Source: Aspergillus flavus
Lineage: Eukaryota > Ascomycota > Eurotiomycetes > Eurotiales > Aspergillaceae
Direction of reading: 5' to 3'
Length of the DNA: 64,000 nucleotides
Assembly: GCF_009017415.1 (NCBI RefSeq)
Contig: NC_092405.1
Location: 3,534,001-3,598,000 of the forward strand
A model generated the notes under the pieces. The model had not been told where the DNA came from and did no database searches. It worked only from the letters and a program-made list of their open reading frames with translations. Positions 11,477 to 24,846 of the stretch are shown here, one piece after another. Each line of letters opens with the position of its first letter. The stretch's first letter is position 1. The translations under genes and the position numbers were made by a program.

Positions 11477-12937
11477 TTATGGCATGCCGCCCGTCGCGCT
11501 GAAATCAAACATCATTTGACTATCCAACAAGATGAACGACTCGTATCGGAGACCTCGTTCCCGCTGATACACGTCGGACCACACCGGGACACTGCTGTTC
11601 CAGACGTGTCCGTATCCCTCGAAAAGCTGACGCCAGTAGCATGCTTCGGCGGCCTTCGTCAAATAGCGCTCACGGAAGGTGCGCACGCTGTTGTTGGCAA
11701 TCCGCTGGGCCGTACTCGGGTCGTCGAGGAGAGGCTCAATCTTGCTCTCAAGATCGCTGAAGTCTCGCTCAACCTCAATGTAGTTTTGATTCGGGCCGTC
11801 CGGTACGAGAAGATAGTGATGGTGTTGGATATACTGTAGTTTATGCGCCACGATTACTGAGTTACAGGCCTGACGGTACTTCAATGAAGCGGAATATGAT
11901 CGGCCTGTGCGGTGGTCGGATTAGTACTCTGGAAACTCAATAAAAAATTACAACAATAAAAACCCACCTTCGACGTGTGCGATAAACATATATCGGCAGT
12001 GATCTTCCATCGACATGATATTCGTCCGCTCAAACCAGTTCACTTGCTTGACGTCACCCCACGGCTTATCCCGAGCGGCATCCATCAACGCGCGGCGCAG
12101 CTTCGGCGCGAAACTTGGTTTGCCGCGCCAAACCAACTGCGGGGTTTTCTGCGACCACGGAATATCGGCTCTCTTGACACGTTCGACGACTTGATCAAAG
12201 GGTCCAATCGAGTTCCGCGGGTTATCCCACGCCCAGAACCCAAAGTCCGGCATCAGCCAGACGCCTTGCTCGGCTGCAGAACGTGCAAGAACCCAGACAG
12301 GATTGTCGGAGCTCGTGACATCTTCGACCTTATCCTCCACTGAGAAAACAAACTCGATGTCGCGGCGAGTAGCTCGGTCGGAATCCGCGACCAGCGCGCG
12401 ATGGATGGAACTCAATGCCGCTACAATTTTTCGTCGATGGTCCTCTTGCTTTGCCCGCGCCGCAACCACATACAGCTCGCCGCGAGAAATAAACGCGCGA
12501 ACCATACCGAATCCTAAGGGAATGCGATCCAGGTCCTCGGTCGCAAGAGCGCCTTGGGACCGCCAAAAGCTCTCGGCGCGGAAGACGTCTTCGTAGAGTC
12601 CCGGGAATGCGGCCTTGCACTGAGGTGTACTGAGACCCTCATTATTTGAATCGCGATCCGAGTTAAATTCCCATTTCGGGGCGGAGGTAAGCTGCGGGAC
12701 AAGACTATGTTCGGAGCATGACAGGCAGGTGGAGCACTGGAAGGTGGTCGAAGTTTGGCACGCACAGTGTCCGGCGGGGATGAGTTGGGTCAAAAGCGGA
12801 TGAATATAGTCTCGGTCGGAATTGACGCCATACCAGATAGCGACAATACAAGCGAAGCTCATAAATCCCACGAGGTAAAACAGGTAGAGGAGACCAATTG
12901 GTCGCAGGCGCCATCTCGAACAACTGGGTATGGCCAT
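11477..12937 (-). CDS. glycosyltransferase family 90 (CAP10-like)
   Basis: Two exons, 12937-11968 and 11904-11477, joined across a 63-nt intron (GTGGGT to GCACAG), give 465 residues. An N-terminal single membrane segment (residues about 12-36) makes this a type II Golgi/ER protein. The C-terminal half carries the CAP10/GT90 pattern: TPQLVWRGKPSF, then HCRYMFIAHVEG-RSYSASLKYR across the splice, then a lysine/valine-rich segment leading to HHYLLVPDG. Cryptococcal CAP10-family members act in capsule or wall glycan synthesis, and some GT90 members are xylosyltransferases; the donor and acceptor are unknown here. I chose the ATG at 12937 because an in-frame extension upstream has no ATG (it begins with TTG) and runs through a purine/pyrimidine simple repeat. 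A Cys-rich stem (CAC...CSTCLSC, about 58-74) follows the anchor. Confidence 0.85.
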
Positions 12938-15238
12938 CGCGCCGGCGAAGACGAGATGACGCGTAAATAGATCGATAGCATTGTAGGATAGAGGAAGAAG
13001 GAAAGAAAAGAAAGAGAGAGAGAGAGAGGAGGACAAAATTGAGCCAAGGGGGCAGCGGGAAGGATAAACGAATGAAGCAAAAGGATCAGGGGCCTAGAAT
13101 GACGGCGCGAGAGGCAATGACGCGGCGATGCTCTGAAACTTACACGGCGGGGGGTTGACAATCCTTCCCTTTTGGTCAATGATGGACAAGCTTTGTGGGG
13201 CCTCCCCTCGTCCGACCATTGGTCCGTAGCTTTTTTAACATCGTCCGGCGGAAGTCCCTGAATTTGACTAATTCTTCTTTCTTCTCTGTTACTTGTCGCA
13301 TTCGTTACTGAGTTTGGCATGTCATCGTAAAAAACTGGGCAAGAAATCAAACATTGCCCCCGAAAACAAGGTCTCACGATAGAGAAGCATATCCACAAGG
13401 AAGAGGCTAGCAACTCAGCCTTGTTAGGGATCCCCTGACACTAAACTACAACGGTTCAAGTACGGTACCGGATACCGCAACCCTGCGAACTCCTACGGGA
13501 GCGCCAGCTGGCGGCCAGTAAGATAGCGAGTCAGGCGCCATCATTGCTCCCGTACCTGCCTGTGACCTGTATGACGGACGTCCATATGGCGCGGGTGACG
13601 ATCTCAGGGGTACTCCGTATCCTCCTACGTATACAACTTATTCTTACTGAACGTATATTCATAATCTCATCTTACTCAGTGCAGCATGATACGACAGAAA
13701 TAGATATCATATGTAAATAATCGCCGGAAACTTGGCGATGGAATTACTATGTACTAAAATAGGTCATAGCTATGGAGAGGCGCCAGTGACGTAAAGGAAT
13801 CCCCCACCCTGACCCTTTTTTTCGCCCCTTTGACGCTAAATGGTTGGGGCCTCAGGATCTCCCCACCCGCCAAGGCCTTACTTACGTGGGCTGTGTTCAA
13901 CGAGTTTGTTGGGTCCTCTTTTTATTTATTCTCACCAAGAGGTAAAACAGTAAAACACTCGTCGGTCATGATCGGTTAAAATATGTTCCACTCGAGATCT
14001 GATTCCAAGATCTTTCCATTCCTTTTCTCGGAAATTTGTTTTCTTTCTTCTGGTGGTAGACTTTTACTGCATTTCGGTCACTTGTGGTATTGTCTAGGTA
14101 CTCTCTGGCAACAATCAAGGGAGGTGTGTTAGCCGAAGTATATCCGAAGTTCGCCGACACTCTCACCTTGGACAATATTCGACCCATGGCCTCCAAGAAA
14201 CACCTTATACTGATATATCCGAGACTTCCATTGTGTCTCAGAAGTGAAAGGGTTATGGTAGAATGGATTCCGAAGGTGTGCTTGTATGTAAGGGAAATTA
14301 CGAGGCTTGTGGACAGGGATCCAACGTTCTTGGTTTACTCCCTTTTTCTGTTTGTTTATTTTGTTCACGTCTCATTAGAATGACAGAGCATGTGACATTC
14401 AAGGATTCCTGCAGCGGATGAAAATTACCACAAGCGACGTTCCTTGACCAAATGAAAGCTTATTTCCTCTTTCCGACATACGTATGGCCGCAGTTCCTGG
14501 TGGCGCTTTTACCTTCAAATAAGGTTATATCTTCAAAACCCTTTGTGCTTCGGTGGCTAGCCTGGGAATCTTGTCAAAGAACATTCAGCTTCAGGAACCC
14601 CATCTTGACCTGCTGATGTATTATACTAATGTTCACAATGAACAACCGACATGATTCATTACAACAAAGATAAGAACAACACTCGGTGACTCGCATCTCC
14701 TAAAGTATTAGCTACAATTTACTCCGAATGACAGAGAGGTATAGTCGCCGCTATTCTTCTATTTGCAGCACTTAAGGATGTGAAGCTCGACAGTCGCTGA
14801 TTGTGCACTATGAAGCACCTATTTCTCTTCCGAACACGCGCAGCTACATATCATATAGCACTACGTACGCTTACCCAAGCTACCAAACCTGTGTCTTACA
14901 GGAGCCGCATATTAGTGATTTGAAGTTGGAATTCTAGCATTACATTCAATTTTCTCAAACTATTATATGTACTTCGAGCCCATCGGACGCAAGAGATATA
15001 TATCACCATTGGATTAAAGAGAAAAAATAATCCAAGGCTGGAGAAAAAATGGAATTATATCTCTCATCCAAGTCGCTATTATGCACTTCAAGTCCAACAC
15101 TGTCTTCTGGATTTCTTTAATTTTGCAAAAAGCATTTGCTGACAACTGTATGGTAGCAGCACAATCTTCTAGACCATGCACACAAGCAACGACTCCCAGA
15201 AAATACCTTCTGCTTGGAATGGGAATGAGAGTACCAAA
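12938..15238. other. intergenic, 2.3 kb
   Basis: Promoter of the GT90 gene followed by gene-free DNA. A purine-rich simple repeat lies close upstream of the GT90 start. Short open frames at 12859-13413 (minus) and 13966-14383 (both strands) have no recognisable domains. No RNA gene recognised. Confidence 0.55.
12991..13033. repeat. GA-rich simple repeat
   Basis: A pure purine run on the plus strand, ending in about eight GA units (13014-13029). On the coding strand of the GT90 gene it is a CT-rich tract 55-95 bases upstream of the start codon, a common fungal core-promoter or leader composition. Confidence 0.8.
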
Positions 15239-16084
15239 TCAAAACCCAGTTCCCTGGGGCTCTCTGATCATCAATGCAAATGTCTGGCTTCCCTCTCCAC
15301 CACGCTCTGTGTATTCCAGCCGTATCTCCTCGATGATCTTCCACCCATGCTTCAAATACGCTGGCACTCCTTCCATCGTAGCTTCCAGATATATCCGGGC
15401 ATTACTGGCATCTGCTTTCTCAATACCCCATTTGAGAAACGCACTCCCTATTCCCATTCTTTGGTACTCAGGTAAGACACATAGTAGTTCCAGGACTAGC
15501 AGTATTACTAGCAGTCAATATCATAAACTTTCTCATGTAGAGTGTGCAAAATAAGTTAACGAACCAATATCGGTTTGCTTAAGATGTCTATTCCTACTCC
15601 GCTTTATCATCTCCTCGTAGAACGTATAGGTACCCTTGTTCAACTTCGGGGCATACGCCCACGCATTCTGCATTTGCGCCTGCGCATCAATGCTCAGACT
15701 CGTGTCCACGGCTCTTTCAACCCCATAAATAGCTGGGATATTCCAGCGACTGTATGCGATGGTTTCACCGGTTTCAGAGTCGACACCCGCTAGAATATGG
15801 CAGTCGGACTTTGCGAAGTGCTCCAAGGAACAGACTGTTTTGAATGTGTGGACTGCCAGTGGATCACATCCTTTATATGTGCTGCGCATATAATTGGACG
15901 AAGGGAAAGAGCGGATTTCAATGCTCACGAGTGCACCCAGGTCGGATGCATTGGCATACTTGATTTCCAAGGGCACAGATGGACCTGGCGCCATTTTCGG
16001 GTGCGACTGCCGTGAGTGTGGAGGCTCAATCCCGGGGGGAACAGTTTGGATTTGTACATTGAATGAGTCATTCATCGATTCCAT
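15239..16084 (-). CDS. GNAT-family N-acetyltransferase
   Basis: Two exons, 16084-15565 and 15495-15239, across a 69-nt intron (GTTCGT to GCTAG), give 258 residues. The N-terminal half has a typical fungal GNAT opening (EIKYANASDLGALVSIEIRSF) and ILAGVDSETGETIAYSRW. The second exon restores LELLCVLPEYQRMGIGSAF, the acetyl-CoA-binding motif A (Q/RxxGxG/A), followed by LKWGIEKADASNARIYLEAT and the final strand. Such fungal proteins transfer acetyl from acetyl-CoA to small amines or proteins; the acceptor is unknown. The join restores motif A, which otherwise straddles two frames. Several in-frame ATGs occur near the start; the first is used. Nearby DNA to the left of the start carries a retroelement relic. 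Confidence 0.8.
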
Positions 16085-16277
16085 GACTCATGGAGTGGTG
16101 AAACTTAAAATACAGAGAGAGTTCTTTGCTCTCTGTTATTTGTACAGTGATACCTTGGCATGCTAGGAGGTAGTGAGGGGATAATGAGGGCAGGCGGTAG
16201 AATTAGCGGGGATAGCTAGAAGTACCATCGACACTGCTTCCTTCTAGTTAGTACCCAGAGCCGGTTGAACTTCACCC

Positions 16278-16520
16278 ATCACTACACAAGAATACGAGAA
16301 GCCATAAGAGGGTCGAAGGCAGGGAAAGCTCTAGGAGAAGATAGGATCCCTAGTTTCCTCTGGCACAAGCTGATCAAAGTACTCGTCATCCTCCAAGTGC
16401 TTAGAAGTTAGGGCTACCTAGCCTACCCCCACTCCGGCCGGACTCTCCAGGCGGCTCGGTCCGTTGTAGCGCTTCGCCCATCAGGGCCCCAATATAGCCA
16501 CTAGGATCTGATAGCCGCCA
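16278..16520 (+). pseudogene. degenerate LINE (Tad-like) reverse-transcriptase fragment
   Basis: Conceptual plus-strand translation shows ITTQEYEK, a one-base frame change, then AIRGSKAGKALGEDRIPS, which matches the start of the RT domain of fungal non-LTR elements (pattern I-x-x-x-K-x-G-K-A-x-G-x-D-G-I-P). After an in-frame TAG come GYLAYP and RSVVALRPSGPQYS, matching the later G-Y-x-P and VVLRKPGKxDYS segments, then a second TAG. Spacing is roughly that of the RT domain. The two stops, the frameshift and the missing remainder mean it cannot be active. No poly(A) tail or target-site duplication is visible. The stop codons do not look like simple C-to-T repeat-induced point mutation. Confidence 0.6.
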
Positions 16521-16948
16521 TCTTAACAAAATTGACACAGAAACAAACATAAACCCCTCTTGCCCTCATCTCTCACTATTCCATATGAGTCCACAGAGTA
16601 AAAGGAGAATGCCAGTTGTTATCTATTAAATAGTAGAGTTGATTAGCTACTCATTTATCTAGACAGTACTGAAAGACTGAAAATGCCAATATCAACCCCC
16701 AAACACACATTAACGTGATTTGATTCTATTTATTATACTAAGGAGCGAATCAACTATCTCACACAGTAACGACAGACAAATAGGAAACATGAGACCCTAG
16801 TCTACAGGAAACAGAAACAAGTAGACGAGCGCTGAAGCCGGTTCAAACCAGCATGGACAGAAGTTATTAAAACTGATAAAAAGCACCCGAATACCCATGG
16901 CTAGATGGGGCGATTAAGTGACTGGCATTCCTCATCTTCGTCACTGCT
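16521..16948. other. intergenic
   Basis: Between the LINE relic and the 3' end of the surface-protein gene; AT-rich, no feature recognised. Confidence 0.6.
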
Positions 16949-18484
16949 TTACTCCTCGCAGTCTTCAGGAGAGACAGATGCGGAGACTTCGCACTCGGCG
17001 CAGTCGTTGGGGCCGGAAGCGTTGGCTGAGGCGTGGTTGCCGCTGGAGCCGCTGGAGGAGCTGGAGCTGCTGCTTGAGGAGCTGCTGGATGAACTGCTGG
17101 AAGAGCTGGAGGAGCTGCTGCTGCTGGATGATGAGGAAGAGGACGAAGAGGAGCCGGAGGAGTTGCCGGAGTTGTTGCCGCCCTGGCAGGCTTCGCACTC
17201 GGTGCCGGAGTTAGGGGGAGTACCGCCGGATGGAGGCATGCCGCCAGTAGGAGGGGAGCCACCAGAGGGAGGCATACCACCAGTGGGAGGGGAGCCGCCA
17301 GTAGAAGTACCAGTCTCTTCGCCAGTGGTGATGCCGGTTTCAGTGCCAGAGCTGGGGGGAGTACCGCTGCCAGTAGGGACGTCGCCGGTAGGGGGAGTGC
17401 CGCTAGTAGGAGGGGAGCCACCAGAGGGAGGGGAGCCACCAGTCTCAGTGCCAGTCTCCTCACCAGTTTCAGTGCCGGAGGTGGGAGGGCTACCGCCAGA
17501 AGGAGGAGTGCCGGAGGTGGGGGGAGTGCTGCCAGATGGAGGAGATCCGCCAGTCTCAGTGCCAGTCTCCTCGCCAGTTTCAGTGCCGGAGGTGGGAGGG
17601 GTGCCGCTGGGGGTGTCGCCAGTGGGGACATCGCCAGTAGGGGGGGTACCACTAGGAGTGCTGCCAGTGGGAGGAGTGCCGCCAGAAGGAGGAGTGCCGC
17701 TGGTGGGGGGAGTGCCACTAGTAGGAGGAGTGCTGCCAGATGGAGGAGATCCACCAGTCTCGGTGCCAGTCTCCTCGCCAGTTTCAGTGCCGGAGGTGGG
17801 AGGGGTGCCGCTGGGGGTGTCCCCAGTCGGAACGTCACCAGTAGGAGGAGTGCCGCTGGTAGGCGGGGTGCCTCCTGAGGGGGGAGTACCGCCAGAGGGA
17901 GGAGTACCGCCGGAGGGAGGAGTACCTCCCTCGCAGTCTTCGCAGGTATCGGTACCCGAGCTGGGGGGAGTGCCGCCAGTGGGAGGCATGCCACCGGTGG
18001 GAGGAGTACCACCAGAAGGAGGCATACCACCAGGAGGAGTACCACCAGAAGGAGGCATACCGCCAATAGGAGGCATACCGCCAATAGGAGGCATACCACC
18101 AGGGGGCATGCTACCGCTGTCAGTGCTGCTGCCCCAGGTATTGGTGTTCGAGTTCTCATTGCTGTTGGAGTTTGAGTTGCTGTTGGAATTCTCGTTGCTG
18201 TTCGAGTTCTCGTCACAATCCTCCTCACTGCTGCCAACGCTGACACCCATGGTGTTGCCGGTTCTTTCACCAGTCGCGCATTCCTCACAGGTACTTCCGT
18301 GAAGCGATCCGATCCAATTGAGGAATGGACCGAAGGTCCGAGCCGTCAATCGACCAGCGGCCGGGTTGGAAGCTTCAAGGACCTTCCCAGGGACCGTCGA
18401 GGTACGATGATAAGTAGAAGGAACAGTCACCGGGACTGCAAGGGCTGTTGCCGTCAAGGCGACAGTAGAATAAGCGAAACGCAT
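16949..18484 (-). CDS. secreted Pro/Thr/Ser/Gly-rich repeat protein (mucin- or adhesin-like)
   Basis: Single-exon gene of 511 residues. It starts with a signal peptide (MRFAYSTVALTATALAVP) at the ATG at 18484; the open frame continues upstream but without a better start. After a short unique region come an Asn/Ser run (about 93-116), then about 280 residues of xPP(S/T/I)GG-type units rich in Thr and Ser, then a poly-Ser stretch and a short acidic tail. Four acidic C-x-x-C motifs punctuate it: CEEC (66-69), CEDC, CEAC and CAEC, plus EDC near both ends. A 68-residue block (204-nt period) is duplicated at 17535-17652 and 17739-17856. This composition is that of heavily O-glycosylated fungal wall or surface proteins. 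I see no GPI signal or known domain, so the function is open. A TATA box lies 131 bases upstream. Confidence 0.75.
   Translation of the reverse strand: MRFAYSTVALTATALAVPVTVPSTYHRTSTVPGKVLEASNPAAGRLTARTFGPFLNWIGSLHGSTCEECATGERTGNTMGVSVGSSEEDCDENSNSNENSNSNSNSNSNENSNTNTWGSSTDSGSMPPGGMPPIGGMPPIGGMPPSGGTPPGGMPPSGGTPPTGGMPPTGGTPPSSGTDTCEDCEGGTPPSGGTPPSGGTPPSGGTPPTSGTPPTGDVPTGDTPSGTPPTSGTETGEETGTETGGSPPSGSTPPTSGTPPTSGTPPSGGTPPTGSTPSGTPPTGDVPTGDTPSGTPPTSGTETGEETGTETGGSPPSGSTPPTSGTPPSGGSPPTSGTETGEETGTETGGSPPSGGSPPTSGTPPTGDVPTGSGTPPSSGTETGITTGEETGTSTGGSPPTGGMPPSGGSPPTGGMPPSGGTPPNSGTECEACQGGNNSGNSSGSSSSSSSSSSSSSSSSSSSSSSSSSSSSSSSSSSGSSGNHASANASGPNDCAECEVSASVSPEDCEE
17535..17856 (-). repeat. intragenic tandem duplication, 204-nt period
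   Basis: Nearly identical blocks begin at 17535 and 17739 and encode the same stretch (GTETGEETGTETGGSPPSG and neighbours). The few differences are mostly synonymous, suggesting recent duplication or gene conversion within the repeat gene. Finer 18-nt units encoding six-residue PP-containing motifs run through 17210-18110. Confidence 0.8.
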
Positions 18485-20221
18485 ACTGAAAAGAGAAAAG
18501 GAAAGATAATAAAGATCGTAAGATAGTCTTTTGTATAGAAAGCGAATGAAAAGAAGAGAGAGATGCTGTCGAAGCTTGCTTGGATGAGGAATTGCTTCTG
18601 GAGGTCTGCGAGGCTTTATATACCTTTGATCACACCCCTTTTCAGCGATCAATTGACTTTGACAATGGCATTTGCTCGGGGAGGTTGCATTGCAACAGCT
18701 CTATTCGGGATAAACGTGATGGTTAAGATGTAGATCCAAGTTTCAAGCCGAGACAACCTCTTTAGCCTCAAACCTTTAGTAAAACTCAATTGACCAGTGG
18801 CGAGCACGGAGCTAAGCTCTGTGCTTCTAGAAGAAGCACATGTCTGTGCATGTGCATCTTTGACAGCTGGACTGAGTTCCTGTACCATCGAGGATGAGTG
18901 TATCTCGTCTCCCTTATCTTGATATGTCTCTCGACAAGCACTCAAATCGCTCTATACAATCCCATAAAGCAACACAAACCCTGACAAACCATCCGATCCT
19001 CTAAGCGAAAATCATGGTCAAGTGGACCCCTTTAGTGCCGTGTGCTCAACGGTAAACTCGAACCTATATCCCGTCCGAAACTCTTGGCCTCCCTAGTCAC
19101 TGACCTGGAGAGCCCAGACCAGACGGTGGTCTCTAAACCGGGGTAGATCATGTGGTCTTGGTGAACCGTCGCAGTGAAATGCTGTTTACTATAATTAGCA
19201 GAACTCTCTAACTGCCCTAAGCACTCTTCTGACTCTCGCGGTGGACTTGCAGTCGTTATGACTAAGAGGATGTAACCTTTTCAATACGCCAGTGTCAAAG
19301 TCAAACTTGAAACTTCGCTCGGATAGCACGGCATTAAGAATCTATTCTCGGGTTTAGTTCATAATAGTGATTATTAACATTATAATCTGAATTGCATATC
19401 TGATGGTATCTAGGTCACTTGACCAGATATGCAACAAAACGAGTATAACAATCACAACCCTACAGAACACATCTAAACTCCCTCCAAAAACAACCTACAC
19501 CAAAACCCCATAAAAACGATAGTAACCCACAACCAAATAAGAGAGAATAACAAACTCAAAAACCCCTACAATTGAACCCTCGAAACCCCCCAAACTCCAC
19601 CCAATCCCCCATTCCATATATAGATAACCCTGAAACAAACCCCCCGATCGCGGCCAGAAAAAACCCTGAAAACTACCGTTTTACCCACAAAAAAGAACAA
19701 GAAAAAAGTCCCCGAAAACTGCCAAGAAACCCCATCGTTTCATGCTGGCCTTATCAATAGACACTTAGACCCGAATCGGGATATTATCATGCATATTAGG
19801 TACTTCTGCGACGGGATCGGCAAACAGTGGGGATCTGGTGTTTGGGGAAAGTTTATTTTACATATTTTTTTGGCATTTGGGGTGGAATTTTGACTGGTTT
19901 TGGGTGGAATACGGTTTCAGTCGTTGGTGGACCTTGGTAGAACTGTTGTCGATCTGCCGGGGGTGATCTTGGGTTTTGGTCATAGTCGGGTTTGTTGGGT
20001 TACGGGTATGGGATTTTTTTGTATTACTTGTTGTTGTAGGTGAGGGTTTATTTTATTGTTTATTGAGGTGAGTGTCGACCTGTATTAACTTAGTAGAATG
20101 AGAGTACTTGAGATGATAATACTACATTCAGAGAAATCTAAACCTTTCATACTATAGTCTAGACCAGCCCTACATCACAAGTTCCTCAAGCTGTAAAACC
20201 TCACCATCAACGATCGGCACA
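18485..20221. other. intergenic with a strand-composition switch
   Basis: Promoter of the surface-protein gene, then about 1.5 kb without a gene. Roughly 19440-19730 is C/A-rich with very little G or T on the plus strand; 19840-20080 is the reverse, G/T-rich with very little C. The two halves are not an exact inverted repeat. Open frames in the C/A-rich part have low-complexity translations and were not called. Confidence 0.6.
18615..18622 (-). promoter_or_regulatory. TATA box of the surface-protein gene
   Basis: The minus strand reads TATATAAA, 131 bases upstream of the ATG at 18484. A perfect TATA element is less usual in fungal housekeeping promoters and fits a strongly regulated or highly expressed surface-protein gene. 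Confidence 0.5.
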
Positions 20222-22465
<2,244 letters not shown>

Positions 22466-24846
22466 TCATTGTCTAGCGTTAGTTCTCAACGTTCTCGACC
22501 CTCGCCGACGACCCGCAGCAGGTTCAGGCGTATCACTAGCCTCCACCTCGGGACTTAACATAGGTCGTCGTCTGCTTCGACCACCTCGGACGCGGCTCAT
22601 CGCTTGGCGCAGAAGTCCATCGGCCTCATCGTCCAATTCCATCTCCACCTTGTCCTCCAGTGTCTCAGAGCCGCCTCTCAAGTTGTGAGAATCGACCTGT
22701 GCAACCTCATCCGTCCACTCTTCAGAATACGGCTCTTCTGGAATAGCGCGTCGCCTGGCAACTTTGCCCTTTCCTTTGTCACGCGACGACCGGTTAGAAC
22801 TTCGGCTGCCGCTTCCTGCTCGTGAGACTTCTTCGGACAGCATCGGCTCAGCCTCGTTACCCTCCAGGGCCCAGATCTCCAGGGCTCGAGAGAGTAGTGT
22901 TCCCGCAACACCGGCACCAGCAGCAGCGTCTCCACCTCCACTAGCCCCCAAGACACGAACCGCTTCGTGGAGAGCGGTGACAGCCTCCACCGTCCGGCTT
23001 AGTTCGAGTAGAACAAGGCCACGAGCTGTATGGAGTGAGCCAATCAAGCCGCGGTCCTCGTAGCCTCCAACACCGGACGACGCCGCACCAGAAGCATTGC
23101 CTCCACTTCCTCCTAAGAATGGGGTATACCCGAAGCTAGCACCTGCAGCACCGATACGAAGACATTCATCAAACTCAACTAGTGCCTCTGTAAAGCGTCC
23201 AATGCGACGCAGAGCATGGCCCAAGTTCGCCCGTGTGGCTACCCATGCTCCTGGTTCACAGTTGAGAGAGGCGGCCAGGCTGAGAGCTTGGCGGAATAAT
23301 TTTACGGCTGGTTCAAGATGATTTTGATGGTAGAGTACAACACCCAACTCATTGAGTACCAACGGATCGCCGCCCAGGGAGGACGCTCCAGTGGATGGGG
23401 TAGGAGGGAGAGCGGGAACCGAGCCAGACGTTGCGCCCGTCGACATTGCATAGGCTGCGGACAAGTATTCGTGGGCGAGCGACATGTTATTCAAGGCTAA
23501 ATGCTGCATGCCGAGAAACAGTTGCGGCAAATGACTTCCCTGGAAGAGTCGGGCCGCCGTACTATAAGCCGCGATAGCTTGATCATGCTCTCCTTCAGCA
23601 GCGAAGGTGTGAGCAAAGCCAATCCATGCTGGCGCTGAATGAGGATCTAGCAGAGATGCCTTCGAGAAAAATCGTCGGGCTTCCGCTACTTTAGAAACAG
23701 ATAGATAGTAGACACCAATGGCTAGGTAGGTATAAGACTCTTCTGGAGCATGATCCGCCAACGTGTGAGAGAGAAGGAATAGCGCATTGGTGGCGCCAGT
23801 TTCATATAAGCATGCCAGATGTAAGGGATACACGGCAGGCGCATGACCCAGATGGTTCTGGGCTGGAATGGAGGCTGTCGTCGCTGTTAGCGCCGTGGAC
23901 GACTGGGAGGTCGACAAAATCGACGAAGTCAGCTCTAGCGCTTCTGCGAAGCGGCATTGGGTATACAGGGCCTCTGCGCGTGAAAGCAGTATATCCGGAT
24001 TCTCAGAGAGGTTGTAGTGCGTGGACAGTGTTTCGGTTGCGTCGGAAAGAATTGCAGGGGACGAGTATTTTGATAGTCGGGTGGTATAGAGCATCTTCGT
24101 GAAATGAGCGGCTTCCTGAGACACAGATGGGTCCGGACTGGAGATAGAGTCAAAGTCAAGTGATTCCAAAAATTCGAGCTCCTCCGCAGGTGACATTAGC
24201 GAGTTCTTCATCAATTGATCGAACGCCTCGAAGCATTGGACATCAATGCGCACAGCATCCTTGTAGCAATCACGAGCGCGATCAAACGCATTCTGTTTGG
24301 CAAAGCAAAGCCCTCTCAAATAGCACATTGCGGCCTCAAAACGAATGTTACTTGCATCCTCCCGCTCTCGCTCTTCGCCGCGATCGATCCGCGAAGCGGT
24401 GGTTTTTCCGTTGCGTAAAGTGACATGGCTTTGGCTATTTAGATGCTGCAGCTTGCGACGGCTGTTACTATTATTGTTGCTGCGGATCAGATGAGTCGGG
24501 TTGTGGTCGCCGAGTATTGATAGAGCCTGTTCAAACTGGTTTTGCTTTATATAACAATGCGCGGCCAAGTAGCGACAGGCGGTACTTCTGGGGATCAAAT
24601 CCTTCCGTGATAGGAGAGCCAAAGCTCGGGTGAAGTTGTTATTCGAGAAATGTACTTGAGCCAACCAAAAGGCATCCGAGTCGCTGTCTGAGCGAGTAAA
24701 ATACGTTAGTCCTTATTGATTGCAGCGCGAGGGCACAGGATCTACCGACTAGTTAACGCGAGCACTTTGTCACCGATGTAGACTGCCGCATCATGCTGGC
24801 CACGGTTCAACGCATCCTGCCGCCAGGAGCGAAGGAATTTCTCCAT
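22466..24846 (-). CDS. cdc16: anaphase-promoting complex subunit Cdc16 (APC6), TPR protein
   Basis: Two exons, 24846-24750 and 24687-22466, give 772 residues. Exon 1 encodes MEKFLRSWRQDALNRGQHD and leads across a 62-nt intron into NSDSDAFWLAQVHFSNNNFTRAL, the conserved Cdc16 N-terminus. Tandem TPR motifs follow, for example HSAPAWIGFAHTFAAEGEHD and LPQLFLGMQHLALNNMSLAH. Cdc16 is a scaffold TPR subunit of the APC/C ubiquitin ligase that drives mitotic exit; the Aspergillus nidulans homologue is BimH. The C-terminal 120 or so residues are a basic/acidic, probably disordered tail with many Arg and Ser. The intron donor is GTCGGT (an alternative GTAGAT donor four bases on, paired with a later acceptor, would change two residues). 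Nucleus/cytoplasm. Confidence 0.88.

Noticed and set aside
16905..18302. 465-residue open frame on the plus strand and a 473-residue third-frame reading on the minus strand over the surface-protein gene
   Set aside because: Both follow from the repetitive GC-rich codons of the real gene; only the minus-strand frame from 18484 starts with a signal peptide and has sensible composition.
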